From the NCBI RefSeq assembly GCF_030268965.1, contig NZ_BSSE01000001.1, positions 507,796 through 571,795 of the forward strand: DNA of 64,000 bases, written 5' to 3'. The translations under genes were made by a program, and so were the position numbers. The DNA comes from Microtetraspora sp. NBRC 16547. GTDB taxonomy: Bacteria; Actinomycetota; Actinomycetes; Streptosporangiales; Streptosporangiaceae. The notes beneath the pieces are model-generated. The model made no database searches. It worked only from the letters and a program-made list of their open reading frames with translations, and was not told the origin of the DNA. Below are positions 26,790-33,630 of this stretch, piece by piece; the stretch's first letter is position 1; every line of letters starts with the position of its first letter.

Positions 26790-26955
26790 CTAGTGCCGTG
26801 ACCGGCAAGGTTTGCCCGGAAGGAGCGGTGTCCAGGGCGGTGCATCGCAAGGCGGAGGAGGAGCTCGTAGCGGAGCCTACGAGCGACGACGACAACGCAG
26901 CGAGGTGCCGTCCTGGGCGACGCGACGGGGCAAAGATTGACGGGAGGGGCACTAG
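26790..26955. mobile_element. 166-bp MITE-like element with CTAG ends
   Basis: Both ends begin with CTAGTGCC when read inward; the terminal 30 bases match at about 22 positions, including a shared CAA..TTTGCCC block. The interior is itself a long imperfect palindrome with the hairpin GCTCGTAG/CTACGAGC at its centre. CTAG at both ends fits a 4-bp target duplication of the kind made by IS701-family elements. No ORF. The right end supplies the stop codon of the GH15 gene. Confidence 0.65.
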
Positions 26956-28706
26956 CTGAGCGCCAGGGCCGTATGGATCAGATGGAGGTGGGTGAACGCC
27001 TGAGGGAAGTTGCCCAGATGGCGCGCCTGGACGGGGTCGTACTCCTCGGCAAGCAGGCCCACGTCGTTGGTGAGGGTCAGCAGCCGCTCGAACAGGTCCA
27101 TGGCCTCGTCCTTGCGGCCGATGAGGAAGAGCGCTTCGGCCAGCCAGAAGCTGCAGGCGAGGAAGGCGCCTTCGGTTCCGGGCAGGCCGTCGATGTCGTT
27201 GCTCTCGGAGATCGGATAGCGCAGCACGAAACAGTCGGTCATCAGCTCGCGTTCGATCGCGTCGATCGTGCCGATGACCCGGGGGTCCTCAGGGGGCAGG
27301 AAGCCGACGATCGGGATGAGGAGCAGCGCCGCGTCGAGTTCGCGAGAGCCGTACGACTGGGTGAAGGTGCCGCGCTCGGGGTCGAAGCCCTTGTCGCAGA
27401 CCTCGGCGTGGATCCGGTCCCGCATGGCCCGCCAGCGCTTGAGGGGACCGGTGTGGCCGAGCTCTTCGATCACCCGTACCTGCCGGTCGGCCGCCACCCA
27501 CGCCATGACCTTGGAATGGACGAAATGCCGCCGCGGGCCGCGGATCTCCCACAGGCCCGCGTCGGGCTGGGCCCAGATGCGCTCCAGGAAGTTCATCAGC
27601 CTGGAAACTGCGGACCAGGCGTACTCGTCGGGCGGCATCCCCAGCTTGCGGGCCCGGTAGAAGCAGCTGAGCACCTCGCCGTAGACGTCGAGCTGAAGCT
27701 GGCTGGCCGCGCCGTTGCCGATCCGCACCGGCCGGGAGCCTTCGTAGCCGGGAAGCCAGTCGAGCGTCTGCTCTGGCAGGCGCCTTTCGCCTGCCACGCC
27801 ATACATGATCTGGAGGTCCTCCGGGCGGCCCGCGATGGCGCGGAGCAGCCAGTCAAGCCAGGCGTCCGCCTCGGTGATGTATCCGGATTCGGTCAGGGCG
27901 TCGAGTGTCATCGCCGCGTCGCGCAGCCAGCAATATCTGTAGTCCCAGTTACGCACCCCGCCGAGATGCTCGGGCAGCGACGTGGTGGGAGCCGCCACGA
28001 TGCCGCCGGTCGGGCTGTAGGTGAGCGCCTTGAGCGTGATGAGGGAGCGGACCACGGCGGCGCGGCAGCGGCCCGGGAGCCAGCAGCGGGACACCCACTC
28101 CTCCCAGAACCGGCTGGTCTCGGTGAGTTGCTCGCTGGGATCGATGCCGCAGGGTTCCGGCTGGTGCGAGGGATGCCATGTGAACACGAACGACCGGCGT
28201 TGCCCTTCGGCGATCGTGAAGGTGCCGGTGTGCCGGTCGCCGCTGCCCGTCAGGTGGAGGGGAGCGTCGATCCAGACCGAGTCGGGCCCGCCGATGGCGT
28301 GGAGGCGGCCGTCGAAGCGGCGGGCCCAAGGGATGATCCTGCCGTAGTCGAACCGGATGCTGATCTCTGTGGTCATGTCCACCGTCCCGGACACGCCCTC
28401 CACGATCCGGACCAGGGCGGGGTTGGCGTGCCGGGGAGGCATGAAGTCGATGACCTTGACGGTCCCTGTGGAGGTCTCCCATACGGTCTCGAGGATCAGC
28501 GTGTCGTTGGCGTACGCGCGTCGCGTGGCCATCTCATGCCCGGCGGGGGCCAGCCGCCAGAACCCGTTGGACTCGTCGCCGACTAGCTTGGCGAAGCATG
28601 CGGGGGAGTCAAACCGGGGAAGGCAGAGCCAGTCGATCGATCCGTCGCGACCGACGAGGGCGGCTGACTGCGTGTCCCCGATGAGGGCGTAGTCCTCGAT
28701 CCGCAT
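26952..28706 (-). CDS. glycoside hydrolase family 15 protein (trehalase/glucoamylase type)
   Basis: 584 residues from ATG 28706. An N-terminal beta-domain (MRIEDYALIGDTQSAALVGRDGSIDWLCLPRFDSPACFA) and an (alpha/alpha)6 catalytic barrel with VRNWDYRYCWLRDAAMTLDAL, LPGYEGSRPVRIGN and the region GLLAEEYDP carrying a catalytic Glu. Actinobacterial proteins of this form hydrolyse trehalose; others act on alpha-glucans, so the substrate is uncertain. No signal peptide, so cytosolic. The TAG stop is part of the CTAG at the edge of the miniature element. Confidence 0.88.
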   Translation of the reverse strand: MRIEDYALIGDTQSAALVGRDGSIDWLCLPRFDSPACFAKLVGDESNGFWRLAPAGHEMATRRAYANDTLILETVWETSTGTVKVIDFMPPRHANPALVRIVEGVSGTVDMTTEISIRFDYGRIIPWARRFDGRLHAIGGPDSVWIDAPLHLTGSGDRHTGTFTIAEGQRRSFVFTWHPSHQPEPCGIDPSEQLTETSRFWEEWVSRCWLPGRCRAAVVRSLITLKALTYSPTGGIVAAPTTSLPEHLGGVRNWDYRYCWLRDAAMTLDALTESGYITEADAWLDWLLRAIAGRPEDLQIMYGVAGERRLPEQTLDWLPGYEGSRPVRIGNGAASQLQLDVYGEVLSCFYRARKLGMPPDEYAWSAVSRLMNFLERIWAQPDAGLWEIRGPRRHFVHSKVMAWVAADRQVRVIEELGHTGPLKRWRAMRDRIHAEVCDKGFDPERGTFTQSYGSRELDAALLLIPIVGFLPPEDPRVIGTIDAIERELMTDCFVLRYPISESNDIDGLPGTEGAFLACSFWLAEALFLIGRKDEAMDLFERLLTLTNDVGLLAEEYDPVQARHLGNFPQAFTHLHLIHTALALS

Positions 28707-28920
28707 GTGAACCACGCTACTCGCCGGGCGGCGCGTCATCGCTCGGGCGTGTAACCGTAAGCGCCGGAAGGCTGACCGGCTCCGCCTCTCCCGTGAGCGC
28801 CCGTTGTAGGCCACCCCATCTGGCACGCCCGTGGCACGTGTCGAGTCGGCCTGTCGGTCGGGTTCGAATGGCAGTCAAAGCCTGGAACCGCCGACGAGGC
28901 CAGGCCAGAAGACCACACAC

Positions 28921-28940
28921 GACCCCAATTGCTTGGGGTC
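28921..28940. repeat. perfect 8-bp hairpin upstream of the TMEM175-like gene
   Basis: GACCCCAA/TTGGGGTC with a TTGC loop. It lies 48 bp before the TMEM175-like start and could end transcription from upstream. Confidence 0.6.
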
Positions 28941-28987
28941 ATCTGCCACAATGATCCGCGGTTGTCCCCCTTTATGTGGAGATCGTC

Positions 28988-29644
28988 ATGACGACGCCAG
29001 AGGTGCGTCCCGGGCTCACGCGTGAGCGTGTCAGTGCCTTCGCTGACGCCATCCTGGCGATCGCGATCACACTTCTCGCGCTGGAGCTGCCCCGGCCTGA
29101 GGCCGCGAACTTCCGGAATCTGAGCGGGTTCCTCGGGGACCACATAAGCACGTTCGTGGCGTTCGCCGTCGCTTTCTTGATGCTGTGGTCTGTCTGGCGG
29201 GTGCACCACTCCCTGTTCGACCAGCTCGACCGACTGTCACCGGCAGTGCTCGCATTGCATCTCCCGATGCTGCTCTCGGTGGTTCTCCTGCCGTACGCGA
29301 CATCAGTCTTCGGGCAGGCGAGCGCGCTGGCGGAAGACTCCCCGGGGGAGCATGCACTGGCGGTGGCGATGTTCGCCGCCACCGAGGCCGTTCTGCTGCT
29401 GTGCCAGGGAATCATGATCGTTCTGGTGCTCAGGCAGCGTCTATATCGACCGGACACCGACGTGGACCGCCTGGGTACCAACGCCTGGGTCTACCTGGGG
29501 ATCGGGATCTTCTGGGCCTTAACAGCCGCCATGAGCGCCTGGTCCGCCGAACTGGTCCCCTTCCTGTGGCTGGCGACCCCGCTCGTCGGCTCCGGCATAG
29601 CCAGGACCATCAGGATGCGGCGAACCCTCGCAGCACGTCCCTGA
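28988..29644 (+). CDS. TMEM175-family (DUF1211) potassium channel-like protein
   Basis: 218 residues from ATG 28988 (GGAGAT 7 nt upstream). The family signature of the first helix, RVSAFADAILAIAITLLALELPRP, is complete; the FAD variant of the FSD selectivity motif is present. About six membrane helices follow. Bacterial members form tetrameric K+-selective leak channels lacking the usual P-loop. No neighbouring partner; both sides are decayed sequence. Confidence 0.88.
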   Translation: MTTPEVRPGLTRERVSAFADAILAIAITLLALELPRPEAANFRNLSGFLGDHISTFVAFAVAFLMLWSVWRVHHSLFDQLDRLSPAVLALHLPMLLSVVLLPYATSVFGQASALAEDSPGEHALAVAMFAATEAVLLLCQGIMIVLVLRQRLYRPDTDVDRLGTNAWVYLGIGIFWALTAAMSAWSAELVPFLWLATPLVGSGIARTIRMRRTLAARP

Positions 29645-29689
29645 TTCCATCGACCCCGATTGCCCTCAATTGCCGACCGGCGCGCGTGC

Positions 29690-29889
29690 GGGCTGCCGTA
29701 GGCGACACCCGACACACCTGCGCCTCACTCCTGGCCGCGCTCGACGTGCACCCACGCGTGGCGATGCGCATCCCGAGCCACTCGCAGATCTCACTGACCA
29801 TGAACGTCTACACGCAGATCCCGTCGCGGGCCACTCGCAAGGCCCTCGATCGTCTAAGCCAGAGCCTCGACAGCCATTGTGATCAGTAG
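29690..29889 (+). pseudogene. tyrosine integrase C-terminal remnant
   Basis: A frame without a proper start encodes DTRHTCASLLAALDVHPRVA, IPSHSQISLTMNVYTQIPS and ATRKALDRLSQSL, recognisably the C-terminal catalytic part of a phage-type integrase. The usual LGHS is changed to IPSHS, and everything upstream of the second Arg motif is missing. A dead remnant of an older integration. Confidence 0.75.
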
Positions 29890-29967
29890 ACCTACAACGT
29901 CGACCTCTGGAGCTCGCTCCAGTGGGGGCCTGTCGTCATTCCCATGCTTTCTGCAATCCTGTGAGGG

Positions 29968-30210
29968 ATGTCCAGCCCACCGTGTCCCCACTGTTCCCGC
30001 AAAACCGTGCCGTTCCTGTTCGGCCTGCCTACTCCCGCCGCCATTAAGGCAGCCGAAGCGGGCGAGCTGCTCCTCGGCGGATGTGTCGTGTGGGAGGACG
30101 CCATCGAAGAGGGCTGGCAATGTCTCGGCTGCGGCCATCACTTCCAGGCAACAGACCGAGCCCTCTGGCTGAGCACCATCGAGAGCATCGTCTCCGGGCA
30201 CAGCGGATGA
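29968..30210 (+). CDS. small zinc-ribbon protein
   Basis: 80 residues from ATG 29968. Two Cys pairs, CPHC near the start and CLGCGHHF near residue 53, bracket a FLFGLPTPAAIKAAEAGELLLGGCVVWE segment. Similar short proteins of unknown function occur widely in actinobacteria. No enzymatic motif. The ribosome-binding site (GAGGG) abuts the start, which is unusual. Confidence 0.65.
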   Translation: MSSPPCPHCSRKTVPFLFGLPTPAAIKAAEAGELLLGGCVVWEDAIEEGWQCLGCGHHFQATDRALWLSTIESIVSGHSG

Positions 30211-30372
30211 TCGTTAGAGCGCATGACTCGCGCGCCCACCGGGCCGATCCCGACCACGGAACGATTGCCCTGTCGGACGTCGTCGGCGTCGTCATGTGAT
30301 TGATCCTCAGCGCGCCTCTTGAGCACGCCTTTAATGGAGCTGCCGCTGCGGTCCATGGTAGGTACTCTCGGC

Positions 30373-30921
30373 ATGGAGTTCCTCTGCTATCACCGCGATC
30401 GGCCTGACTCCGCCGCACTGCGCGACGAACTGCTGGAAGAGCACTGGTCCTACATGGACCGGTACGCGGCGGAGATGATCGCCCGTGGCCCGACCTTCGG
30501 CCGCTGCAGCGACACGGCCACAGGCAGCGTGCACATCGTCGACCTACCAGATCTCGCCACTGCGCGTGCGTTCGTCTTCGAAGAGCCCAACTACCAGGCC
30601 GGTGTATACCGGGACGTGATGTTGCGCCGATGGCGCAACGTGCTGGGGCGCACCATGTGGGATTTCCCTGGCGGCCGAGACGGCGGCAACCGGTATCTGG
30701 TGCTGGGCCTCGGCTCCGGGCAGGCTGCCGACCTTGTCCCGCCGCCCGACCGGGACGAGCTGATCGCGTATGGGCCGCTGCTGTCCGACAACGGCACCAC
30801 CTGGCTGGGTACGGCGCTGCTGGTCCGGGCGCCGGACCCGCATGCGGCACGCGCCGTCCTGACCCTGGACCGGTACGCCGACATCGAGGTCCACGATTGG
30901 GAGTTCGGCGGGCGGCGGTAA
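30373..30921 (+). CDS. YciI-like (YCII) dimeric alpha-beta barrel protein
   Basis: 182 residues from ATG 30373; an open frame continues upstream but TACTCT (30363-30368) four bases before the ATG suggests a leaderless start here. Two YCII-type units are visible: MEFLCYHRDRPDS..HWSYMDRYAAEMIARGPT..GSVHIVDLPDLATARAFVFEEPNYQAGVY and a second unit from about residue 105 (YLVLG..DRDELIAYGPLLSDNGTTWLGTALLV). Function of such proteins is mostly unknown. Confidence 0.75.
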   Translation: MEFLCYHRDRPDSAALRDELLEEHWSYMDRYAAEMIARGPTFGRCSDTATGSVHIVDLPDLATARAFVFEEPNYQAGVYRDVMLRRWRNVLGRTMWDFPGGRDGGNRYLVLGLGSGQAADLVPPPDRDELIAYGPLLSDNGTTWLGTALLVRAPDPHAARAVLTLDRYADIEVHDWEFGGRR

Positions 30922-31021
30922 TGAGCACTTGACCGTCGCCGAGGTGGGGCCAGTTCTCGCTCTTTGAAATCGCTGTGCCACTCCTCCCCTGCTCCCGCTA
31001 GCCGCCCATTTCCGGGACTGT

Positions 31022-31127
31022 CAGGCGGGTTCTGTCAAGGATGGCTTCGCTGTGTTCCATCAGCCGGTGACCTTCCGTCGTGCGCGGTTGTCCTACGTGC
31101 ACAGCCATCCTTGACAGGTTCCGCCTG
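31022..31127. repeat. 106-bp element with 25-bp inverted repeats
   Basis: Arms 31022-31046 and 31103-31127 match at about 22 of 25 positions (core CTGTCAAGGATGGCT). The 56-bp centre has no ORF. Likely a miniature element or the joined ends of a lost insertion sequence. Confidence 0.65.
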
Positions 31128-31259
31128 CCCCGGACATTCGGGCGGCGGGTGCAGGAAACCACGTACGGCGGGGGCGTGGCGCTGGGTCGGCGCGTTCGAT
31201 GGGTACGGCGGCGGCTTGTGCGACGGGCCAACCGCGCGCACCACCGCGCGAGTACGGCC

Positions 31260-31431
31260 CGTCTCCGAAGTCCTCGGGCATGCCAGCGTCGCGATCACCA
31301 AAGACGTCTACGGCCATCTCATGGAGGGCGACCGGCGGGCGGCGACAGAGGCCATTACCGGCGCTCTGCTGGGGCAACGGAAGCGGGCGGCTCCCAAGGT
31401 GGCCCTCAAAGACAGCGAAGAGACCGGATGA
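31260..31431 (+). pseudogene. C-terminal stub of a tyrosine integrase, just outside the left att repeat
   Basis: The frame VSEVLGHASVAITKDVYGHL, EGDRRAATEAITGALLGQ contains the LGHAS His motif and the catalytic Tyr (KDVYGHL). Nothing upstream of this resembles an integrase. It ends at TGA 31429-31431, 12 bp before the left 90-bp repeat, the same order seen for the intact integrase at the right repeat. This implies an older element inserted at the same tRNA. Confidence 0.75.
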
Positions 31432-31442
31432 CCCACACAATC

Positions 31443-31532
31443 ACAAGGCCCCTGACCGCGAAACCGCTGGCCAGGGGCCTTTCATGTGAGAGCCGCGTTG
31501 GGGAATCGAACCCCAGACCTTCTGTTTACAAG
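31443..31532. repeat. left att repeat (attL) with partial tRNA-Thr and integrase-type terminator
   Basis: The first 38 bp hold a hairpin (AAGGCCCCTG/CAGGGGCCTT). From 31498 a 35-bp block identical to the tRNA-Thr 3' half includes the T-arm. Only a 10-bp middle and one further base differ from the right copy. Confidence 0.85.
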
Positions 31533-31969
31533 GAGAATCGGCGATGTCCACAGGCGTCCACAGCTGGCGCAGAGCCCTGGTCAACGGCACCTCTGGGAAG
31601 GCACCCAGTCCACCCGCTTCCACGATCGTCCATGGCCGTTGTTAGCAACCGCGTTAGCAAGGTCGATCCCGTGACACCTTCGATGCGAACGCGGGAAAAG
31701 CGGTCGGTGCCGACTCAGCGGGTGCTGACTAGCACTCCCTCGTGCGGGTGTGATCTCGACTGCTGGCGCCCCAGACAGTCGGGTATCAGCAGGTTCGCTG
31801 ACTTTTCGCTGACTCGACTCGCCCCATGCTGATGCCTTGCATCAGTACCTGAGCTATCTCCGGGCACACCCGCGGGAGCTCGCCGACAGCAGCATCCCTC
31901 GCCTCCTGATCAGCGCTGATCCTGACAACAGACTGAGCAGATCCCCGTTCGAGGGCTTCGTGGGGCCTT
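31533..31969. other. left end of the integrated element, noncoding
   Basis: 437 bp with no protein-like frame. It contains paired GTTAGCAA sites (31641, 31653), an 11-bp-spaced direct repeat of TTCGCTGACT (31794, 31805) and a perfect CTGATGC-CTT-GCATCAG palindrome (31829-31845). These could be recombination or regulatory sites. Confidence 0.5.
31641..31660. repeat. paired GTTAGCAA sites, left arm
   Basis: GTTAGCAA at 31641-31648 and 31653-31660, 12 bp apart start to start. The same pair with the same spacing occurs at the right end (38509-38528). Candidate integrase arm-binding sites. Confidence 0.5.
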
Positions 31970-33500
31970 CTAGTACGACAGCAGTACTTCGAGATTGTTC
32001 ACGTTGAGTGATCTCGCGCATGCGAACGGCCGCCTCTAAGATCACGATCTTGTGAGAAACCAAGATCCCGAGACGGCCGTAGCGGCCATCGTAGAGCCCG
32101 AACTGCTGGAACGGAAGTTCACCGAGCTGACCAGCGCGATCGCGGGCGCATTCGGCCGGGTCGAGCCGCGCAAGGCAGCGACCGGCTACCTGCGTGGGCT
32201 GCTGTCGGAGATCCCCCGCAAAACCTGCTGGGACCTAAGTAAATACGCCGGGCACATGACCCCGGATGTGATGCAGCGACTGCTGTCGCGCGCTGTCTGG
32301 GACGAGGACACCGTCCGAGACGCGGTCCGCCGCTACGTGATCGGCCACCTGGCCAGCACTGATGCGGTGCTGGTTCTCGATGAGACCGGCCAGGAGAAGA
32401 AGGGGACCGCAACCTGCGGGGTGGGTCGCCAGTACACCGGCACCGCCGGCAAGGTCACCAACTGCATCGTCGCCGTCTATGCCACCTACGCCAGCCCGCT
32501 CGGCCACGCCCTGATCGACACCGAACTGTACGTGCAGCGCAAATACGTCGACCTGCCCGCGACCCGGGAGGCTATGGGCCTGCCCGCCGACTGGCGGTTC
32601 GCGACGAAACCGCAGCTCGCGCAGCGGATCGCGTCCCGCGTCTTGGCGGCGGGCGTCGAGGTTGCGTGGGCGGCGGGTGATGAGGTGTACGGTCGCGATC
32701 CCAAGCTGCGTGCCTTCCTCGAAGCACAGCGGATCGGGTACGTGCTGGCGGTCGGGGTGGACTTCCCCGTCCCCACTGCGGCCAGCTCGCACCGCGCCGA
32801 CCATCTGGCCGCGCTCGTCCCCGCCCGCGCCTGGGAGCGGCGCTCGTGCGGCGCGGGATCCAAGGGGCCGCGCGTCTATGACTGGGCGATGGTCGCCACC
32901 GTCGGCCCGCGGCATGTGCTACTGATCCGGCGTTCGGTCAGCACCCCTTCTGAGCTGGCGTTCTTCTACTGCCATGTGCCCGAGGGCCGCGCGTTGACGC
33001 TACCTGTCCTGGTCCGGGTCGCGGGCGTCAGGTGGGCGGTAGAGGAAGATTTCCAGCAGTCCAAGGGGCAGGTCGGGCTCGATCACACCCAGGTCCGCCG
33101 GTACCGGTCGTGGCGGCGGCATGTCATCTTGGCGATGGCCGCACTCGCGATCCTGGCTGTCGTCGTCGCCGTCGAGCGCCGCCGTCATCCCGCCCCCGTC
33201 GTGCCGTGTACCAGCCAGGACGCTCCGCCCGACGACTACGGGCTCATCGCGCTGACGGTGCCCGAGATCCGCCGCCTGCTCACCGTGTTCTCCCACGTCG
33301 GCACCGTAGTGACACCACGTGTCGCCGCCCTGCGGCGTGAGTTCGAGCTCCGCTGGAGCACTTGGCGGCGCCGCCATCAGGCCCGCGCCCGCTGGCACCG
33401 CTACCGCAGACGCCTGGCCCTCACATAATCCCAGCTCACGGCATCAGCCGACGATCGTCGAGGCGGAGGGCCAGATCACAAAGTACTGCTGTCGTACTAG
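31970..33500 (+). mobile_element. complete IS701-family insertion sequence
   Basis: 1,531 bp including perfect 20-bp inverted ends CTAGTACGACAGCAGTACTT (31970-31989) and its complement (33481-33500). CTAG at each end is the probable 4-bp target duplication. It encodes one intact transposase. The flanks rejoin to GGGGCCTTCTAGGCCCC, a palindrome, so the element landed in a hairpin sequence. Confidence 0.88.
32052..33428 (+). CDS. IS701-family DDE transposase
   Basis: 458 residues from GTG 32052. The IS701/DDE_5 signatures are present: LVLDETGQEKKG with the first Asp, the hallmark RQYTGTAGKVTNCIVAVY, AAGDEVYG with the second Asp, and WAVEEDFQQSKGQVGLDH with the Glu. No frameshift or stop interrupts it, so it may be active. 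It is the only ORF of the insertion sequence. Confidence 0.93.
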   Translation: MRNQDPETAVAAIVEPELLERKFTELTSAIAGAFGRVEPRKAATGYLRGLLSEIPRKTCWDLSKYAGHMTPDVMQRLLSRAVWDEDTVRDAVRRYVIGHLASTDAVLVLDETGQEKKGTATCGVGRQYTGTAGKVTNCIVAVYATYASPLGHALIDTELYVQRKYVDLPATREAMGLPADWRFATKPQLAQRIASRVLAAGVEVAWAAGDEVYGRDPKLRAFLEAQRIGYVLAVGVDFPVPTAASSHRADHLAALVPARAWERRSCGAGSKGPRVYDWAMVATVGPRHVLLIRRSVSTPSELAFFYCHVPEGRALTLPVLVRVAGVRWAVEEDFQQSKGQVGLDHTQVRRYRSWRRHVILAMAALAILAVVVAVERRRHPAPVVPCTSQDAPPDDYGLIALTVPEIRRLLTVFSHVGTVVTPRVAALRREFELRWSTWRRRHQARARWHRYRRRLALT

Positions 33501-33519
33501 GCCCCGTGTAAAACCACCT

Positions 33520-33548
33520 CGCCCCAGCACCTCTAGGAGGAAGGGGCG
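33520..33548. terminator. nested hairpin between the IS and the NACHT gene
   Basis: CGCCCC (33520-33525) pairs with GGGGCG (33543-33548) around an inner CCTC/GAGG stem. A smaller hairpin CTCTC/GAGAG lies at 33581-33594. These may block read-through from the IS into the NACHT gene. Confidence 0.5.
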
Positions 33549-33630
33549 GGGCAGATGTTGACGGAAAAGCCGACAATGTCCTCTCTGTGGAGAGATGATG
33601 CCTCCTGTACGGCAGACGGAGGGCAGCCCG

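Noticed and set aside
26444-26959. A 171-codon frame after the haloperoxidase-like gene
   Set aside because: It runs into the 166-bp inverted-repeat element, has no ribosome-binding site and no protein-like composition.
28840-28900. GGTTCGAATGGC as a tRNA T-arm remnant
   Set aside because: No pairing partner for the T-stem or acceptor stem is found nearby; chance similarity is more likely.
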